The notes beneath the pieces were generated by a model that was given only the letters and a program-made list of their open reading frames with translations, was not told the origin of the DNA and searched no databases. This document shows positions 12,439 through 24,447 of a stretch of DNA of 64,000 bases, piece after piece. This DNA is from Notospermus geniculatus (lineage: Eukaryota > Nemertea > Pilidiophora > Heteronemertea > Lineidae): contig NMRB01000386.1 of NCBI GenBank assembly GCA_002633025.1, forward strand, positions 102,749-166,748, read 5' to 3'. The position numbers were made by a program, and so were the translations under genes. The first letter of the stretch is position 1. Every line of letters begins with the position of its first letter.

Positions 12439-14495
12439 AAATTCTCCGTACTGCCTGCTGCAAAATCCACAAAACTAAAAACTAACAAGTTTGCAAATTG
12501 AATTGCAGATAATGTTGAGTCTTATCAGTGTAACCTTACGCAGTAATTATAGTCTCTTGTCGACTTCACTAACGATGAAGGACGCTGAAAGCAACACTGC
12601 AGAAGCAGATAAATTTCACTGAAATTTAGTTACACTGTGCACGAAATTCATCAACTGCTTCTATAGTAACCACAAGCTGCCGTCACGCGATCACGAAATC
12701 AACATGGTCTGCTGTGATTGTGAAATTATACCTGTTGTCGATTTCATATTCTGCCACGACCAGCGGTAATCAATCTTTTCCTTGATTGGATGACGATAAC
12801 ATGTCCAGTAAACATGCAGCGAGGCTAATTAATCTGGTATGAAGCATGGACCGTGGGGTCTGGGGTTTGGTTCAGAATGATAAGGCAGTTGTCGTTATTC
12901 CAGTCTTCTTAGTGTCTCATTTTGCAATGTAGAGGGATACTGGTGTAGTATTTTATGTTCCAAATGACGAAGGTATTTTTCGGACAACCCTAGTCTACCA
13001 CAAACCAAATACCCTGCAGCACACTGGGAGATATCTTGAGTGAGCAAAATCGCCTGTTGAACGCCTGGAATCTTTTCGCCAGCGATGTTTGCCCAATGTC
13101 GAACAATACAAAGCCGATATCACCAAGTCTGTGGTGGCTGGCGAGCAGGTCGGTGGCAAGTAGATCGCTTGCAATTTTTGCCTGGTGAGCTGCTGGCTTT
13201 AGTCTTCAATATTTGCAACATGAAGCAAAAGACATTTCAATGATATCCTGGCCTCATCATTAATTATTGAAGGGTTCCTTTATAATTATGATAGATACAG
13301 GTTTATTACAAATTAATGAATCTGTTACTCGGCATGAGACAAAAACCTATTTTATCGAGTCTTTTTTTCGGTGACAATGCGACAGAAATCTTGAATAGAT
13401 CTGACATGTCAGAGTTCCTGAATCGATCAGAGTCGAGTTTTGTGACAAGCGTGACTTTGTAATGGAGGACAATGAAAAAACGTCTCGGACCATTATAATC
13501 TTTGTCTGGGAAGTTTCAGTTACTTGTCATCAATTATTTTCGTGTTTCTTAATTAGGCCGGGGAATAGCAAGATTGAGAATTTATGGAAAAATTATGGTC
13601 GACACTAAACCATTAGAGCTGAAATCAGGTTAACCCTTAAAATGCCAGAGACGATGACACTTGCCTAATGTCATCCAGGCTACAGGATGGAAATCACTGT
13701 CAGAGTCTCTGATCCACCACACAATTGTCATATGACTCAATACAAAGATACACAGTATACTTAGCATGGAATGAAATAAGAAACCATCAAATCCACAAAA
13801 TCTAAAAAAAACAACTTGAAATCTAACACAAAGACAGAAATTCAATCAAGCCATGTCACAACTTCGTTAGCGCCGTTTTTTACTTCCGAACAAAATCTCA
13901 ATTTCCGTTAACTAAACTAAGACGACTCATTAGATCAATAGAAATTCACGATAATCACCCAGAATTCCTTGCTACTGACAAACAAATCGACGTTCTGTCA
14001 TTGACAGAATTCTAAACTGATTTCGTCAATACGTGTGTCTATACTCGGTGTTCCAGCATCGGATGTTGAACTCGTCTCCACAATTTGTGTGTTGAAATTG
14101 GAAATTTCAGGCACAAATTGCACCCAAATTTGTCATGTAGTCTGGGCATGTTCGTTACGATTTGATTAGTGGTTGAATGATGGCGCTCAGATGTCAGATT
14201 GGTAGTCTGGCCCCGAATGAGAATGCCCAAAAAATCGCATGAAATCTTTCACTGCTGATGCCGGCACTACTACGGCAGATGTCCTGTGTTGATGGCAGAA
14301 CTGTTTTCTGATCAGCTCTATTCTCGAGATACGAAGGGTTAGATGATGTAGGGTTTATAAATCAACACAGATGCCTGCGCCTACTTCTACAAAGGTGACA
14401 GGGTTTCTTGGAAATTGGCAGCGAGGGTTGAAAATTTGACTGTGAGCGGCAGTCGCTACACTATCATAAATTCTACACATACGTCAAAGTTTCAG
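12439..14495. other. Eph intron sequence
   Basis: No exon or repeat boundary was recognised. Confidence 0.45.
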
Positions 14496-14622
14496 ACCGT
14501 GGGTGTCAGGATTCAGTTCTTCCTGGTGAAATTGACAGCCCTGGGTGTCAGGATTCAGTTCTTCCTGGTGAAATCGACAACCGTGGGTGTCAGGATTCAG
14601 TTCTTCCTGGTGAAATCGACGG
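14496..14622. repeat. 42-bp minisatellite, three units
   Basis: The unit GGGTGTCAGGATTCAGTTCT plus TCCTGGTGAAATCGAC starts at 14501, 14543 and 14585. Because 42 is a multiple of three, the 112-aa open frame across it shows a 14-residue protein repeat. With no splice context or homology it is best seen as an intronic minisatellite. Confidence 0.9.
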
Positions 14623-17098
14623 CCATGTTTTGCTTGACATTCCATCAACTTGAGTCTCATCGCAAGCGACACAGCTGTGGAGAATGGAATTCAATTTCCC
14701 TAATTGCCAAACCCATCAAATACAAATTGCCTGTTCTTAATAATGACGATTAAAATGCTTTTAGAAACCATGAAATTCTTAAATTCCGTCACAAAAAACT
14801 TCATGACGTTCGGATTTGACAAATGAAATCGCTGAATCATTTGGATTTTTCTACGCATTCCACCGAAAAACTTATCGCAATTTAAGATCCATGTTTGAAT
14901 CTGTCGACGTTTTCACCCAGCATGCAACATGTTCCGTACCCTCCATTAGCGTCGATTAAATGTTTGTCACCATAGCGATGGCATGTTATCGACAATTCGA
15001 CATGATAAAACTTTTTCTTCCGTTTGTTGATTTGGCTCCGTCTGAGTTGGGCAGGAATGCCTGTACATTTCACACAGGGAATCCACACAAATTACATTAG
15101 AATTTCAGGCCAATTTTGTTGAAATCGACCCAGTGGAGGCTGAAATTGTTCTCACGTTTTGGAAAGTGGGTGGAATAATCGCATTAAATTGTCCGATAAA
15201 AAAATCCCACACTTCATTTCTCCTGTTTGTCAGAATTACCTTTACAAAATATTCTGAAATTTTTCACAAAAAACAAACTCAGGTAAACACAGCTTATCGT
15301 TGTTACAAAATGTTTCATTTTCTTTATCGGCTAAATTGACAGAATAAACTCTTGTTTGTTTGTCAAGACGACAATCCCTTGGAATTATTTCCACCCCTAA
15401 AAAGAATATAGGAGCCATTTGAAAATTTGCTGTAAAATGTGTTCTTCATTGTGTAGTGCTAAAACCTTATTTGTTCAAGCCGGTCTCCCCAGAAACGTTT
15501 CTGGGGAACTCACACTCAGAGAACAACTTATTCATTGCTTCACTTGATCCTCAGACTATGGAGAGGAAAAAAATCGGGAATTGACCCATGACCTGTTGTT
15601 AAGAGTCCGACACCATTGACGCTGCACAACTTCGCTCTCCATCCAAAACTTACTGTAGCAGAATACTAGTAGTTCAGCAGAATACTTCTTGTTTAGTCAC
15701 CCCCCCCCCATGACCTAAACTTCTGCAGCAAAAGTCCTTTGCAGTAAACAACAGAAGTTCATCTTGTGACTCAAGTGCTTTCCAGGCAATATTAATTCCA
15801 TCTTTTATAAACACCAGCCGATGCGAACTGATGGCTACAAATCAACCGGTAAATTCATTTATGGTTAATTTCTTGATTGTGAAAATTCAATAAACGAAGT
15901 TAGTTTCCGAGAGTTACGGTTTTGTATCCATTGGCGACCGTATGATTATTCTGAATTCTCCAGCGTATGAACTTCACTACAAGCGAAAAGTTCCCCAGAA
16001 ATATGCAAATACCGCGAGTAAATGCATCCACCAGCTAACGATGATTGATATTTTATATAAAAATTCATGAATTGGAATTTTTGTATCGACGAACGTCCCG
16101 AGGTAATCGCAGAAGCAACATGTGGAAATTGAATTCTTTCTCAACGGATTCAATAAAGCAACAGATGAGTTCCCATTTTCCATCATCCCCGGTTGACGTA
16201 AAATATGGAATGAAGTAAATCTGATCAATTAAGTTGGAAGAGCGAGCAATAAATGCGTAATTGAAGCGATATTTGAAGAAGGCGTCGGCTGCTGGAGTTG
16301 ATTCAAAATCAAATGTAAGTCTCCAATTTTCATTGTCGTGGACAATGTGGTAAAACGAATTGGAAAAAAATGATTTTGTCATCTTTCAGAATGTTTTTAT
16401 TGCTGCCCCCAAACTAAATGAGATTGATGAATATGTTTCATCTTTTCTGCCAAAATTGATCAGAGCCAGAGGATTTCATGAAAAAAAGCAAGTTGGCTGG
16501 GCAATTTACCAATTGTTGGTTTCCGTTGGACGTATGCTTATCTATGACACAAATGACTGCCCATGGCTTTCTATGGGCGAATTGCCCATAGAAAGGCACC
16601 AAGAGAAAACTCGCAAGTGGAGCAGGGCTTCTGATGGAATGGGAGCCTCCACATGGGAGATAACACCCACTGATATTGTGACATTATGTTTTATCGTCTC
16701 CCATCTCACCCTTCCCATAAAACACTCTCCATCATAACCATGTTTTTACCCACTCAGCTTGCTCATCCTCGTGTCAAATCGAATCTCCCAGCTGTGAAAA
16801 TCCCCATCGCATTTTTCCGCCAGGCAAATGCAACAACGGTGCTCAAGCCTCGCTGGAGAATCTTTAAGACGCGGCTGTTTACCGAGCACGCCTGTTGAGC
16901 CGCGCAAACCCGTACATGAACGAGAAACAAATCTAATTTGCCAAATCTGAAGTGAGGCTTCGTACTTCATAAACGCCGGCCTGTGTTTCTACCGTCGTGA
17001 ATAGTCGCGACTCGCATCTTAATGCTGTGTCGTATTGATTTGATGTTTTAGTTGGGAATAACCATTGATTCTTGGCGGCACTCGTTAGATGTCTGCAC
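14623..17098. other. Eph intron sequence
   Basis: Contains one diverged copy (about 16490-16600) of the foldback element seen at 21772-21875 and 35598-35705: arms TGGGCAATT / AATTGCCCATAGAAAG. A poly-C run lies near 15701. No exon was recognised. Confidence 0.5.
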
Positions 17099-17534
17099 AC
17101 CTGATGCGTAGTGTGACGTTCAGTGGATGTGTGTGCAGTTCATTCTTAGGAGAGCTTAATATCGGGAAGTCGGGGGAGTAGGCCCATTCTCCCACAGCAG
17201 GGTTTTTACCTCGCTCCTCTTCATCCACTCGCACGAGTGTATGAAGAGGAGTGAGACCAAAGCCCTGCTATGGGAGGATGGGCAGGCCATCAATATTGTA
17301 ACGTTCTGGAGAGTTTAATCCGCAGTCCATAGCGTTATCAGAATTTTGTGAGACACTAGTGTTTTCATCTCAGATGAGAGCTTGCTTGTGTGGAATCTCC
17401 CTTCATGGACACCTCTGCCAGGAGGACACCTCTCTATTAAGGACACCAGAGTTCAGTCCCAACTCGTTCACATCTCTTCATTTTGACCTCTGACCTCTGT
17501 AATGTTCCCCTCTCATGCAGAAATTCTTCTGATT
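17099..17534. repeat. Left part of large duplicated segment (copy 1)
   Basis: Matches 59710-60141 almost base for base, starting CACCTGATGCGTAGTGTGAC. It is the first piece of a segment running to 22811 whose second copy fills the right end of the window. A local hairpin (CACTCGCACGAGTG region) is also inside. Confidence 0.9.
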
Positions 17535-17538
17535 TTTT

Positions 17539-18613
17539 AGCTCACCGGGGTGAGCTATTACGATGGGGAAGCGTCCGTCGTCCGTCGTCGTCCGGCGTCG
17601 TCCGTCGTCGTCGTCGTCGTGTTCCGTTAGCAGGGCACGTTTCGTAACCGCTGGGGCTGTGGATCTGAAACTTGGTACATACATAGCCCTAGGTCGCATG
17701 ACCCATGACACCAAGTTTCGGTCCGATTCGATTGTTGGCTTGGCCACCAGGTGGCCAAAACCAAAAACACAAAAAGTGCAATAACTCCTGAACTAATAAC
17801 TGGATCATCTCCAAATTTTTATCATAGGTGTATCTAATGAGGATACATGACATATGTAACGAGTTTTTGATTTGACCTACTTTTCAAGGTCACAGAGGTC
17901 AAAGTTTGACAAAAGTGACGAACCTCTCACAGTTTGTTATTATTTCACCGAGCGACTTCATATTTTGCATAAACATGCATTGGAGGGGTACCTTCAAAAA
18001 TACCAAGTTTCGGCCCGATTGGACATCCAGTATGGCCGCCAGGTGGCGTAACCTGAAAATCAAGTAAGTGCTATTACTCAGGAACGACTTGACGCAGAGG
18101 GCTCAAATTTGATATTTACCTCCATCTAGATGACCTTTACATGCACGTCAAATTTCAGCCTGATTTGACTTCAAACATGGCCACCAGGTGGTGTAACCCA
18201 AAAATCATCAAAGTGCTGTAACTCAGGAACGCTTTAACCCAAAGCGCTCCAATGTGCTATGTGGGCCCCTGCAGATGACCTTTATGACCATGTGAAGTTT
18301 CGGCCCGATCGGACATCCAATATGGCCGCCAGGTGGCGTAACCCGAAAATCATCAAAGTGGTGTAACTCAGGAACGACCTGACCCAAAGCACTCCAATGT
18401 GCTATTAGGTCCCCTGCAGATGACCTTTATGTGCATGTGAAGTTCCGGCCCGATCGAACATACAATATGGCGCCAGGTGGCATAACCCAAAAATCATCAA
18501 AGTCCTACCTGGGAGTGACTTGACCGAGATTGCTCATAACACTGATATGTACCTCCCTCTGTCATTAGACTATTATGTCCAACCCGGTGAGCACATGGTC
18601 CATGGACCATTTC
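17539..18613 (+). mobile_element. Insertion of ~1.07-kb dispersed repeat
   Basis: The second copy of this locus (60141-60142) lacks this block, so its limits are set by the empty site. It begins AGCTCACCGGGGTGAGCT and ends near GGTCCATGGACCATTTCA, between short T-runs. After a (CGTCGT)n head come tandem units of about 118-120 bp with the phrases ATGGCCGCCAGGTGGCGTAA and TAACTCAGGAACGAC. No protein is encoded. A truncated 3' end of the same repeat is at 531-588. Confidence 0.85.
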
Positions 18614-19836
18614 ATTTTCAACTTTACTGCGCAATTGCTAGAATCCAAGATATTATATTTGGATACATTGAGACAAAATTCTTTGGCAAATATTTGCATG
18701 AAAAAGATATCTAATTCGAACAAAATTACCATAAATATGGGACAACATTTTGAGGGCATATTTTGCTTTGGTGACAAAAACATTGCTTAGGATTTCACAC
18801 TCTGTGTTTACGTCTGTTGCTAGGCAACTAAATTGAACAAAACGTTGACCAATATGGAAACATTTGATTTAACCCTAAGGTCAAGCTTTTTGAAGTGGAG
18901 AAATTCTCAAAAATGGATGTCGTAGGCCTTCAAAAATATTTTCACAAATGCAGATCCCAATCGCTGAGACCACCTACAACATATGGTATGCCCCCATTGT
19001 GAAAAGTGACCCGACACCCACAATTGTCATATCTGACAATTGTCCTTGAGCGAGAGTTCACGATATCTCAAAATAATTAGTGAAAATGCTAAAGACCCCT
19101 GCCAATTCCTGTGATATCAGCCTTTGTGTGCGTGAAATAATGTTTACGTTTTGCGATCAAGAACTCCATGGTCTAAGTAGAGCCCAATAGGCCCCATATT
19201 GAGACGATTTAGGCTGCCGAGCCGGCACGCCAGTGTCACTCTTGGTTGTTTACTTTTGTTCAGTTGCTCATTACGGGGAGAAGTGGAGCGAAACTGCACG
19301 CTAACATACAATTCTTCATAAAAACCTTTGTTGTGACCAGGTGAAAGTATTTAGTGGAGAATTAAACCCAAGTTTTGGTTGTTTATTGTACAAACTTATG
19401 GTCATACTTGAGATTTATATACCTCTGGATAAACTACGCCCTGATTAACTAGGCCTATGACAAACATAGTCTGACAACCCTCAGAGTGCCTTTCAACAGC
19501 CACAAGCCGGCTTAGGCTTTGTTGAGTTCTGTATATAGTTTAGGCACGTCACTCAAATTATTGCTTATCAGAGTTTTACAATTTTCTCCATGAATTGGGC
19601 AATTTTCTCATCATGATGTTTACTCTGGCAAATTGCTCTGGGTCAGGTTTTTAAAAACAATCAAATTGAGAGCCGAACAACCATCTTTAATATTTCTGGT
19701 GGATTTCTTAGAAGGTTGATTCGCCACCTTCCTGGGCCAACTGCACAGAAAGTCCGATAGTGCTACCGGCGCCTATCAAAATGTGATGTGGTATGTGAAT
19801 TTTACTGTTATTTTTCAGATTCGTCCCTCAAGGGGG
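18614..19836. repeat. Middle part of large duplicated segment (copy 1)
   Basis: Matches 60142-61391 with scattered substitutions and small indels, for example the region around TTTGATTTAACCCTAAGGTC. No coding exon is present. The match stops at about 19836, where the two copies become unrelated. Confidence 0.9.
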
Positions 19837-20384
19837 CAACGAATCACAATATTTTCCTGTCAAAGTTCATTCCGATTTCAATCTGTAACATTAGACATTT
19901 ATGTAACGGAAGAAATCTTCTTGGGTCAGAACTCAGTTGGTCGAGATTCTTAGCCACCGATATTTCTGCCTCAAATGTTTTCTGTGCTATTTACAAACTG
20001 AAGGATATTTGAAGAATTTTCACCCATGGAGTCAACACTAGAAATGACCCTTGAAATTCCTGCCAGAACTCAATAATAGAATTCATCAGTCAATGCCCAA
20101 GTTCTCTGAAATTACTTGTGCTGCCATCTGGATTTAAATGGTGTAACTTCACTTGCTTTCCTTTTCTCAAGATTTTGCCAAGTCTTTCCAGGTTTTTATG
20201 TCGCAAGCTCTTTTGACTCAACAAGCTAAAAAATTTTCAATTATCTTATATTTATTGCTGATTTTTAGGTCAAGGTCACTGAATTGACTAATGGTAATGC
20301 CAGGAATGAATTTTTAGGCATGGTGAATGCAGGTATTGGAAAATCTATAAAAATCTCATGAAATGTTCTGTTCTTCTTTTCCAG
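19837..20384. other. End of Eph intron before FN3-1 exon
   Basis: Unique relative to the right-hand copy. It ends in the acceptor TTCTTCTTTTCCAG. Confidence 0.6.
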
Positions 20385-20696
20385 AGCCTCCAACACCACC
20401 AAGAAATTTGACCGTCATGTACAACGACCAGAGAAAGGTGATTCTAAGATGGCTGCCACCACTCAGCGATGGCGGACGCAGCGATCTGTACTACAGCGTC
20501 ACTTGTTGGGACTGCAGCACGACTGTCAAATACTTCCCAGCGAGAACAGGGTTCAATCAGACGAGCGTGACAATCGAAGCCCTTGACCCCAGCACCACGT
20601 ACACGTTCTCAATTTACGCTAGGAATGGGATCTCGGCGGAGAGCGGATCAGAGCTGGACCATTTTGCAATGACAAAGGTCACCACTGATGCTGCTA
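20385..20696 (+). CDS. Eph: Eph receptor exon: fibronectin type III domain 1
   Basis: This 312-nt exon encodes the first fibronectin III domain of the Eph ectodomain. The phase-1 junction completes a lysine codon, then PPTPPRNLTVMYND, VILRWLPPLSDGGRSDLYY, YSVTCWDC and TTYTFSIYARNGIS. The PP..P.NL start, the W..P..GGR.D..Y core and the CxxC pair (CWDC) are typical of Eph FN3-1. Two possible N-glycosylation sites are NLT and NQT. The acceptor is CTTTTCCAG and the donor GTGAGT at 20697, exit phase 1. It follows the Cys-rich exon and precedes FN3-2 at 22824. The second copy of the surrounding locus does not show this exon; the matching place there is unrelated sequence and an N gap. Confidence 0.95.
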
Positions 20697-20798
20697 GTGA
20701 GTGGAATTTCAATTTCTCAAAATGCTGCTAGTGTTAATCCTTTTACCGCCAACAGCAATTTCATAAAAACAGAAATTCATGATTCTGAACAGTTATAG

Positions 20799-20873
20799 AA
20801 ACCCTGTCACATACGTATTCATTGGAAAGTACTCCGTGGGAGCTTTCCAATGAATACCTATATGATAGGGTTT
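20799..20873. repeat. Hairpin repeat, family member 1
   Basis: The arms AAACCCTGTCACATACGTAT.. and ..ATACCTATATGATAGGGTTT form a stem around a short loop. A second member with the same arms lies at 28897-28970 in another Eph intron. Confidence 0.8.
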
Positions 20874-21890
20874 AGGTGCATTTGAGGCTTTTAGTACGTA
20901 TTTTCAAATTTGACCGACTGTATTGTCTCTCGTGAAAGGGTTAACATAGTTCCTATTACTATGGTCACTAGGTTATCTCATCGTTTATGAAATTAGAAAA
21001 AAGCGGGCTGATAGATAAGACTAATAATGGAATCTGTCTGAACCAATTAACTGGCCTTCCCAGCATGCATTGTTCCCAAGTGGTGTCGTGGTAATTCAAA
21101 ACGAAAAAGGCGACATTCAACACATGGAATTAACCTTGTACTAATGAAATTAAGATAAGGGTGTCAAAAATAATGGAAAAAATGTTTGTAAATATTTTGA
21201 TGGTGTTGACTATCAAAATGATGAAAAACTCAACGTGATTGGCATTGCTGGTTTCGGTTTGAAAAAATTCCAAACCTAGCCGTCAGGGACGTCGTTCTGT
21301 TCTGTCCTTGCCTCAACCCCTAATTGCCCCAGCTTGACCCTTAGGGATCAAAACGACCAGTAAGATTAAGGGTACTCGTCGTCACTGGGTGTCAGGGGGT
21401 GAATATATCACAGGGACCTGACAAAACTGGCCAATCTAATCAAACAGTGAACACTTCCAGGTCTCCGACCTCCGAAGCAATTTCCAAGTACGCCATATTC
21501 TGCCACTTTGGACCCAGGGGGCGTCGCTAGTTATTCATATACCATTAATCACCAAGTGGTGTCCCCCGAACGCGGAAACGTAATAAGCAATATCTGGCAT
21601 ATTACGGTCTCATATCTTGTGGGTCCCACAGGTTAGCAAACTTATCATGAACACTTAGAACTCATATGTTAGGAATAATAGCGTTTTTTTTCGACCTTGC
21701 TGAGCAGAAAAACTGATCATGATACTGTAAGCCCTCAATCTAAAGGTGTTCCTCCATGTGAGCATTTTGTCCGAGTTGGCTCTCAATGGGCAATTAACCA
21801 TTGTTGGTTTCCGTATGGCTTGCCCTGACAAGAAAGACTGCCAACAACTTTCTACGGGTAAGTTGCCCGTAGAAAGCCTTGTGTGATGTG

Positions 21891-22140
21891 AGCCCTGATA
21901 GCCTAGTGGATATATCATCTGCTTCGCAAGCAGCAGATCCTAGGTTCAAATCCAGCCTGGGCCAATATGTGACTGATCATCCCTGGCTCCTCACGTCCCT
22001 TGCCTTGTACCTTGTTTCTTTGCAAGGGCAAGTAAAAGACCCCATCCAAGTGAGGAACATGAGTAGCTTGAGATGGCCTCTTCCATAATGAGGGCCAATG
22101 CCTCGGCTTCAGCCTGATGGAAAAATCCAATCCAGTCCAA
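21891..22140 (+). mobile_element. SINE family 1, copy with tRNA-like head
   Basis: The head has an A-box-like TAGCCTAGTGGATA and a B-box GGTTCAAATCC, with an anticodon-arm-like stem between. The tRNA-unrelated body contains GCAAGGGCAAGTAAAAGACC and ends in AATCCAATCCAGTCCAAT. The same insertion is at 63318-63575 in the duplicate, so it predates the split of the two copies. Confidence 0.8.
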
Positions 22141-22392
22141 TACATGAGGTGGATGTTACTGTCATAGTCCCTTTAACATGATTGTACCTGATGGAGCAAA
22201 TACAGCCGATGTTCATGATTTGATATTAGTGGTCTGTTTATGGAGTCTGGGGTTGTTATTATGTTGTCATATCTGGTCCAATTATTTTGATATATGGCAG
22301 AGACAACCCGTCAGAGGCAACATGTACTTTTGGATAAATTGCCACTTTATGGTCCGCATACTTGGTCTGCTGAAAACGTAACAGGGTTATCT

Positions 22393-22648
22393 TCACGATA
22401 GACCGTTATCAAATTGACGTAAACGACAAAGATCTGCGCACTTCCGCCAAAATCTCAACCACAACCTCAGTCTGAAGCTGAATGATGTGACACAGACAAC
22501 ACCACGACAGTGACATCAAAGACATTGTGTCAGACTTGACCAATGCTGAATCATGGATGGCATCACGTCAGCCGGTTTCAGATCGAGGTTCTGGTTGAGA
22601 TTGCGGCGGAAGTGCGCAGATCTGGGAATTCGAGAATCGTCTATACGC
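22393..22648. mobile_element. MITE insertion absent from the second copy
   Basis: Arms AGATCTGCGCACTTCCGCC (22430) and GGCGGAAGTGCGCAGATCT (ending 22623) are inverted repeats. The second copy reads straight across this point near 63826, which gives an empty site. Confidence 0.8.
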
Positions 22649-22823
22649 ATATTTCTACCCCTTCATTTACGACAGACGTAGGAGAAGTGCCTGTATGGTG
22701 GTAGCCGCACATCCTCCATTCAGTAAAAGTGGGCTTGATTCCAGGGGCCAAGATCCCTGTCACCCCCCCCCCCAAAAATGTATACAATCATAGCATAACG
22801 AAATCTGTTCCTTGTTTTTCCAG

Positions 22824-23232
22824 TCCCGTCCAAGGTAGAGGGAGTTCGTATCCTGGAGAAGGGCCTGACACATATCACACTCGCGTGGAAAAAGCCTAAC
22901 GATTTCCACATCGACAAGTACGAGGTGAAGTTTTATTCGACGGACAAAATTTCTAATGCCTCTAGTGTCCTGACCGAGGACATCCAGTACCAGTTCAAAG
23001 GTTTACGGGAGAAGACGCGATACGGTTTCCAAGTTCGTGGAAAAACCGTTCGAGGCTGGGGTCTCTACAGCGACACGATCTTCACCACCACGGAAGATTC
23101 GGATGATGCACAGGTCACGAAGGTCAACCCGGCGCAAGACGCGAGCCCGATTGGTATCATCGCTGGGTCGATTGTCGCGGTGTTCGTCTGCCTGGCGATC
23201 GTGATCATCATGGTGGTTATTCTTTTACGCAA
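22824..23232 (+). CDS. Eph: Eph receptor exon: fibronectin III domain 2 and transmembrane helix
   Basis: A 409-nt exon in entry phase 1 and exit phase 2. It starts PSKVEGVRILEKG and runs through a full FN3 fold (THITLAWKKPND, YEVKFYS, LREKTRYGFQVRGKTVRGWG, YSDTIFTTTED). It then gives a linker and one hydrophobic helix IGIIAGSIVAVFVCLAIVII..LL followed by basic residues, as in a type I receptor. One possible N-glycosylation site is NAS. In vertebrate Eph genes FN3-2 and the helix are usually spread over more than one exon, so the fusion into a single exon is a local feature. The acceptor is CTTGTTTTTCCAG and the donor GTAAGT at 23233. A second copy of this exon may lie just past the window end, since copy 2 stops directly before the matching point. 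Confidence 0.95.
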
Positions 23233-23288
23233 GTAAGTACAACAGCGCCATCTTTTCATTACTCTTGATACTTCGCTTGAAGGTTATT

Positions 23289-23351
23289 ATGCCCCCGCTC
23301 AACGAAGTTGAGATGGGGGCATTATGTTCTCAGTTGGTTTCCGCGTCCGCC

Positions 23352-23382
<31 letters not shown>

Positions 23383-24178
23383 CATCCTATTCCGGACTAT
23401 AACTCAAGAACGGGTTGTCGGATTGATCTCATATTTCTGTGGTGTAACCGGGTGGATCAGAGGAGGTGCCCTATCGATTTTGGTTGCGATCCGATATTCA
23501 ATATGGCCGCCAGGAGGATATCTTGGAGTTTGCATTCCGGACCGTAACTCAAGAACGGGTTGCCCGATTTATCTCATATTTGCGTGATGTAATGGGGTGG
23601 ATCAGGGGAGGTTCCCTATCGATTTTGGTTGCGACCCGATATTCAATATGGCCGCCAGGAAGACATCTTGGTTTTAGCATTCCGGACCATAACTCAAGAA
23701 CGGAATGCCCGATTGATCTCATATTTGCATGGTTTAATGGGGTCGATCGGGGGAGGTTCCCTATCGATTTTTGTTGCGACCCGGTATTCAATATGGCCGC
23801 CAGGAAGACATCTTGGTTTTAGCATTCCGGACCATAACTCAAGAATGGAATGCCCGATTGATCTCATATTTGCATGGTGTAATGGGGTCCATTGGGGGAG
23901 GTTCCCTATCGATTTTGGTTGCGACCTGATATTCAATATGGCCGCCAGGAAGACATGTTGGTTTTAGCATTCCGTACCGTAACTCAAGAACGGGTTGCCT
24001 GATTTATTCCATATTTGTATGGTGTAATGGGCTGGATCGGGGTAGGTTCCCTATCGATTTTAGTTGTGATCCAATATTCAATATGGCTGCCAGGAAGACA
24101 TCTTTGTTTTTGCATTCCGGATCGTGACTCAAGAACAGGTGACCCGATATTCAGCGTGATGCACCAGAGCGGGGGCAT
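23289..24178 (+). mobile_element. 890-bp repeat element with 12-bp TIRs and 145-bp tandem core
   Basis: Perfect terminal inverted repeats ATGCCCCCGCTC (23289-23300) and GAGCGGGGGCAT (24167-24178) bound a (CCG)n head and six tandem units of about 145 bp. ACTCAAGAACGG recurs at 23402, 23547, 23692, 23838, about 23982 and 24127. Each unit carries TTCAATATGGCCGCCAGGA. Several open frames on both strands reflect the repeat unit. It lies in the Eph intron after the transmembrane exon. Confidence 0.85.
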
Positions 24179-24385
24179 ACTTGCAATCGCCCCGATTGCG
24201 TTACATCTAGTTTTAGAAGTTTTCATTCTGATGCCAGTCGGGTTGTTCATTCGAATTGGTGAGTTCTCATGTGAAGGCCAAAACAAAATTTTAGAAGTTA
24301 CAAATTTTGACTTGCTTGCAGGTAACCACTGCACTGGAGGAACTTTGACCCATTGCTAAATACCCTCTATCTTTGCTATTTTCAG

Positions 24386-24447
24386 GAATAACCGTGCTTG
24401 TAATGAAAAGAATCCAGCGGACTGCGAAACTCTCCAATATAGCAATG
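24386..24447 (+). CDS. Eph: Eph receptor exon: proximal juxtamembrane segment
   Basis: A short 62-nt exon, entered in phase 2 and left in phase 1. It completes a lysine codon and reads NNRACNEKNPADCETLQYSN. It lies between the transmembrane exon and the exon with the conserved juxtamembrane tyrosines, a position that holds a short variable exon in Eph genes. The acceptor GCTATTTTCAG and donor GTAAGT are good, and the phases join the exons on both sides without a shift. The sequence itself is poorly conserved in the family, so the call rests on position, phase and splice sites. Exon skipping would break the frame. Confidence 0.75.

Larger units (their letters stand above)
21285..22811. repeat. 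Right part of large duplicated segment (copy 1)
   Basis: Matches 62715-64000 from GGGACGTCGTTCTGTTCTGT to the poly-C tract before the FN3-2 exon. Differences include a 256-bp insertion here (22393-22648) and changes within the shared SINE. Confidence 0.9.
20697..22823. other. Eph intron between FN3 exons
   Basis: Holds a hairpin repeat (20799-20873), a foldback piece (21772-21875), a SINE (21891-22140) and an inserted MITE (22393-22648). From 21285 to 22811 it is duplicated at 62715-64000. The remainder shows nothing recognisable. Confidence 0.6.

Noticed and set aside
14415-14753. 112-aa open frame with a 14-residue repeat
   Set aside because: It is the translation of a 42-bp intronic minisatellite without splice context.
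21891-21965. tRNA genes at the A-box/B-box pairs
   Set aside because: No full cloverleaf is seen and the flanking bodies are shared among many copies, so these are SINE heads.
23308-24359. Several overlapping 80-118 aa frames on both strands
   Set aside because: They repeat with the 145-bp tandem unit of the mobile element.
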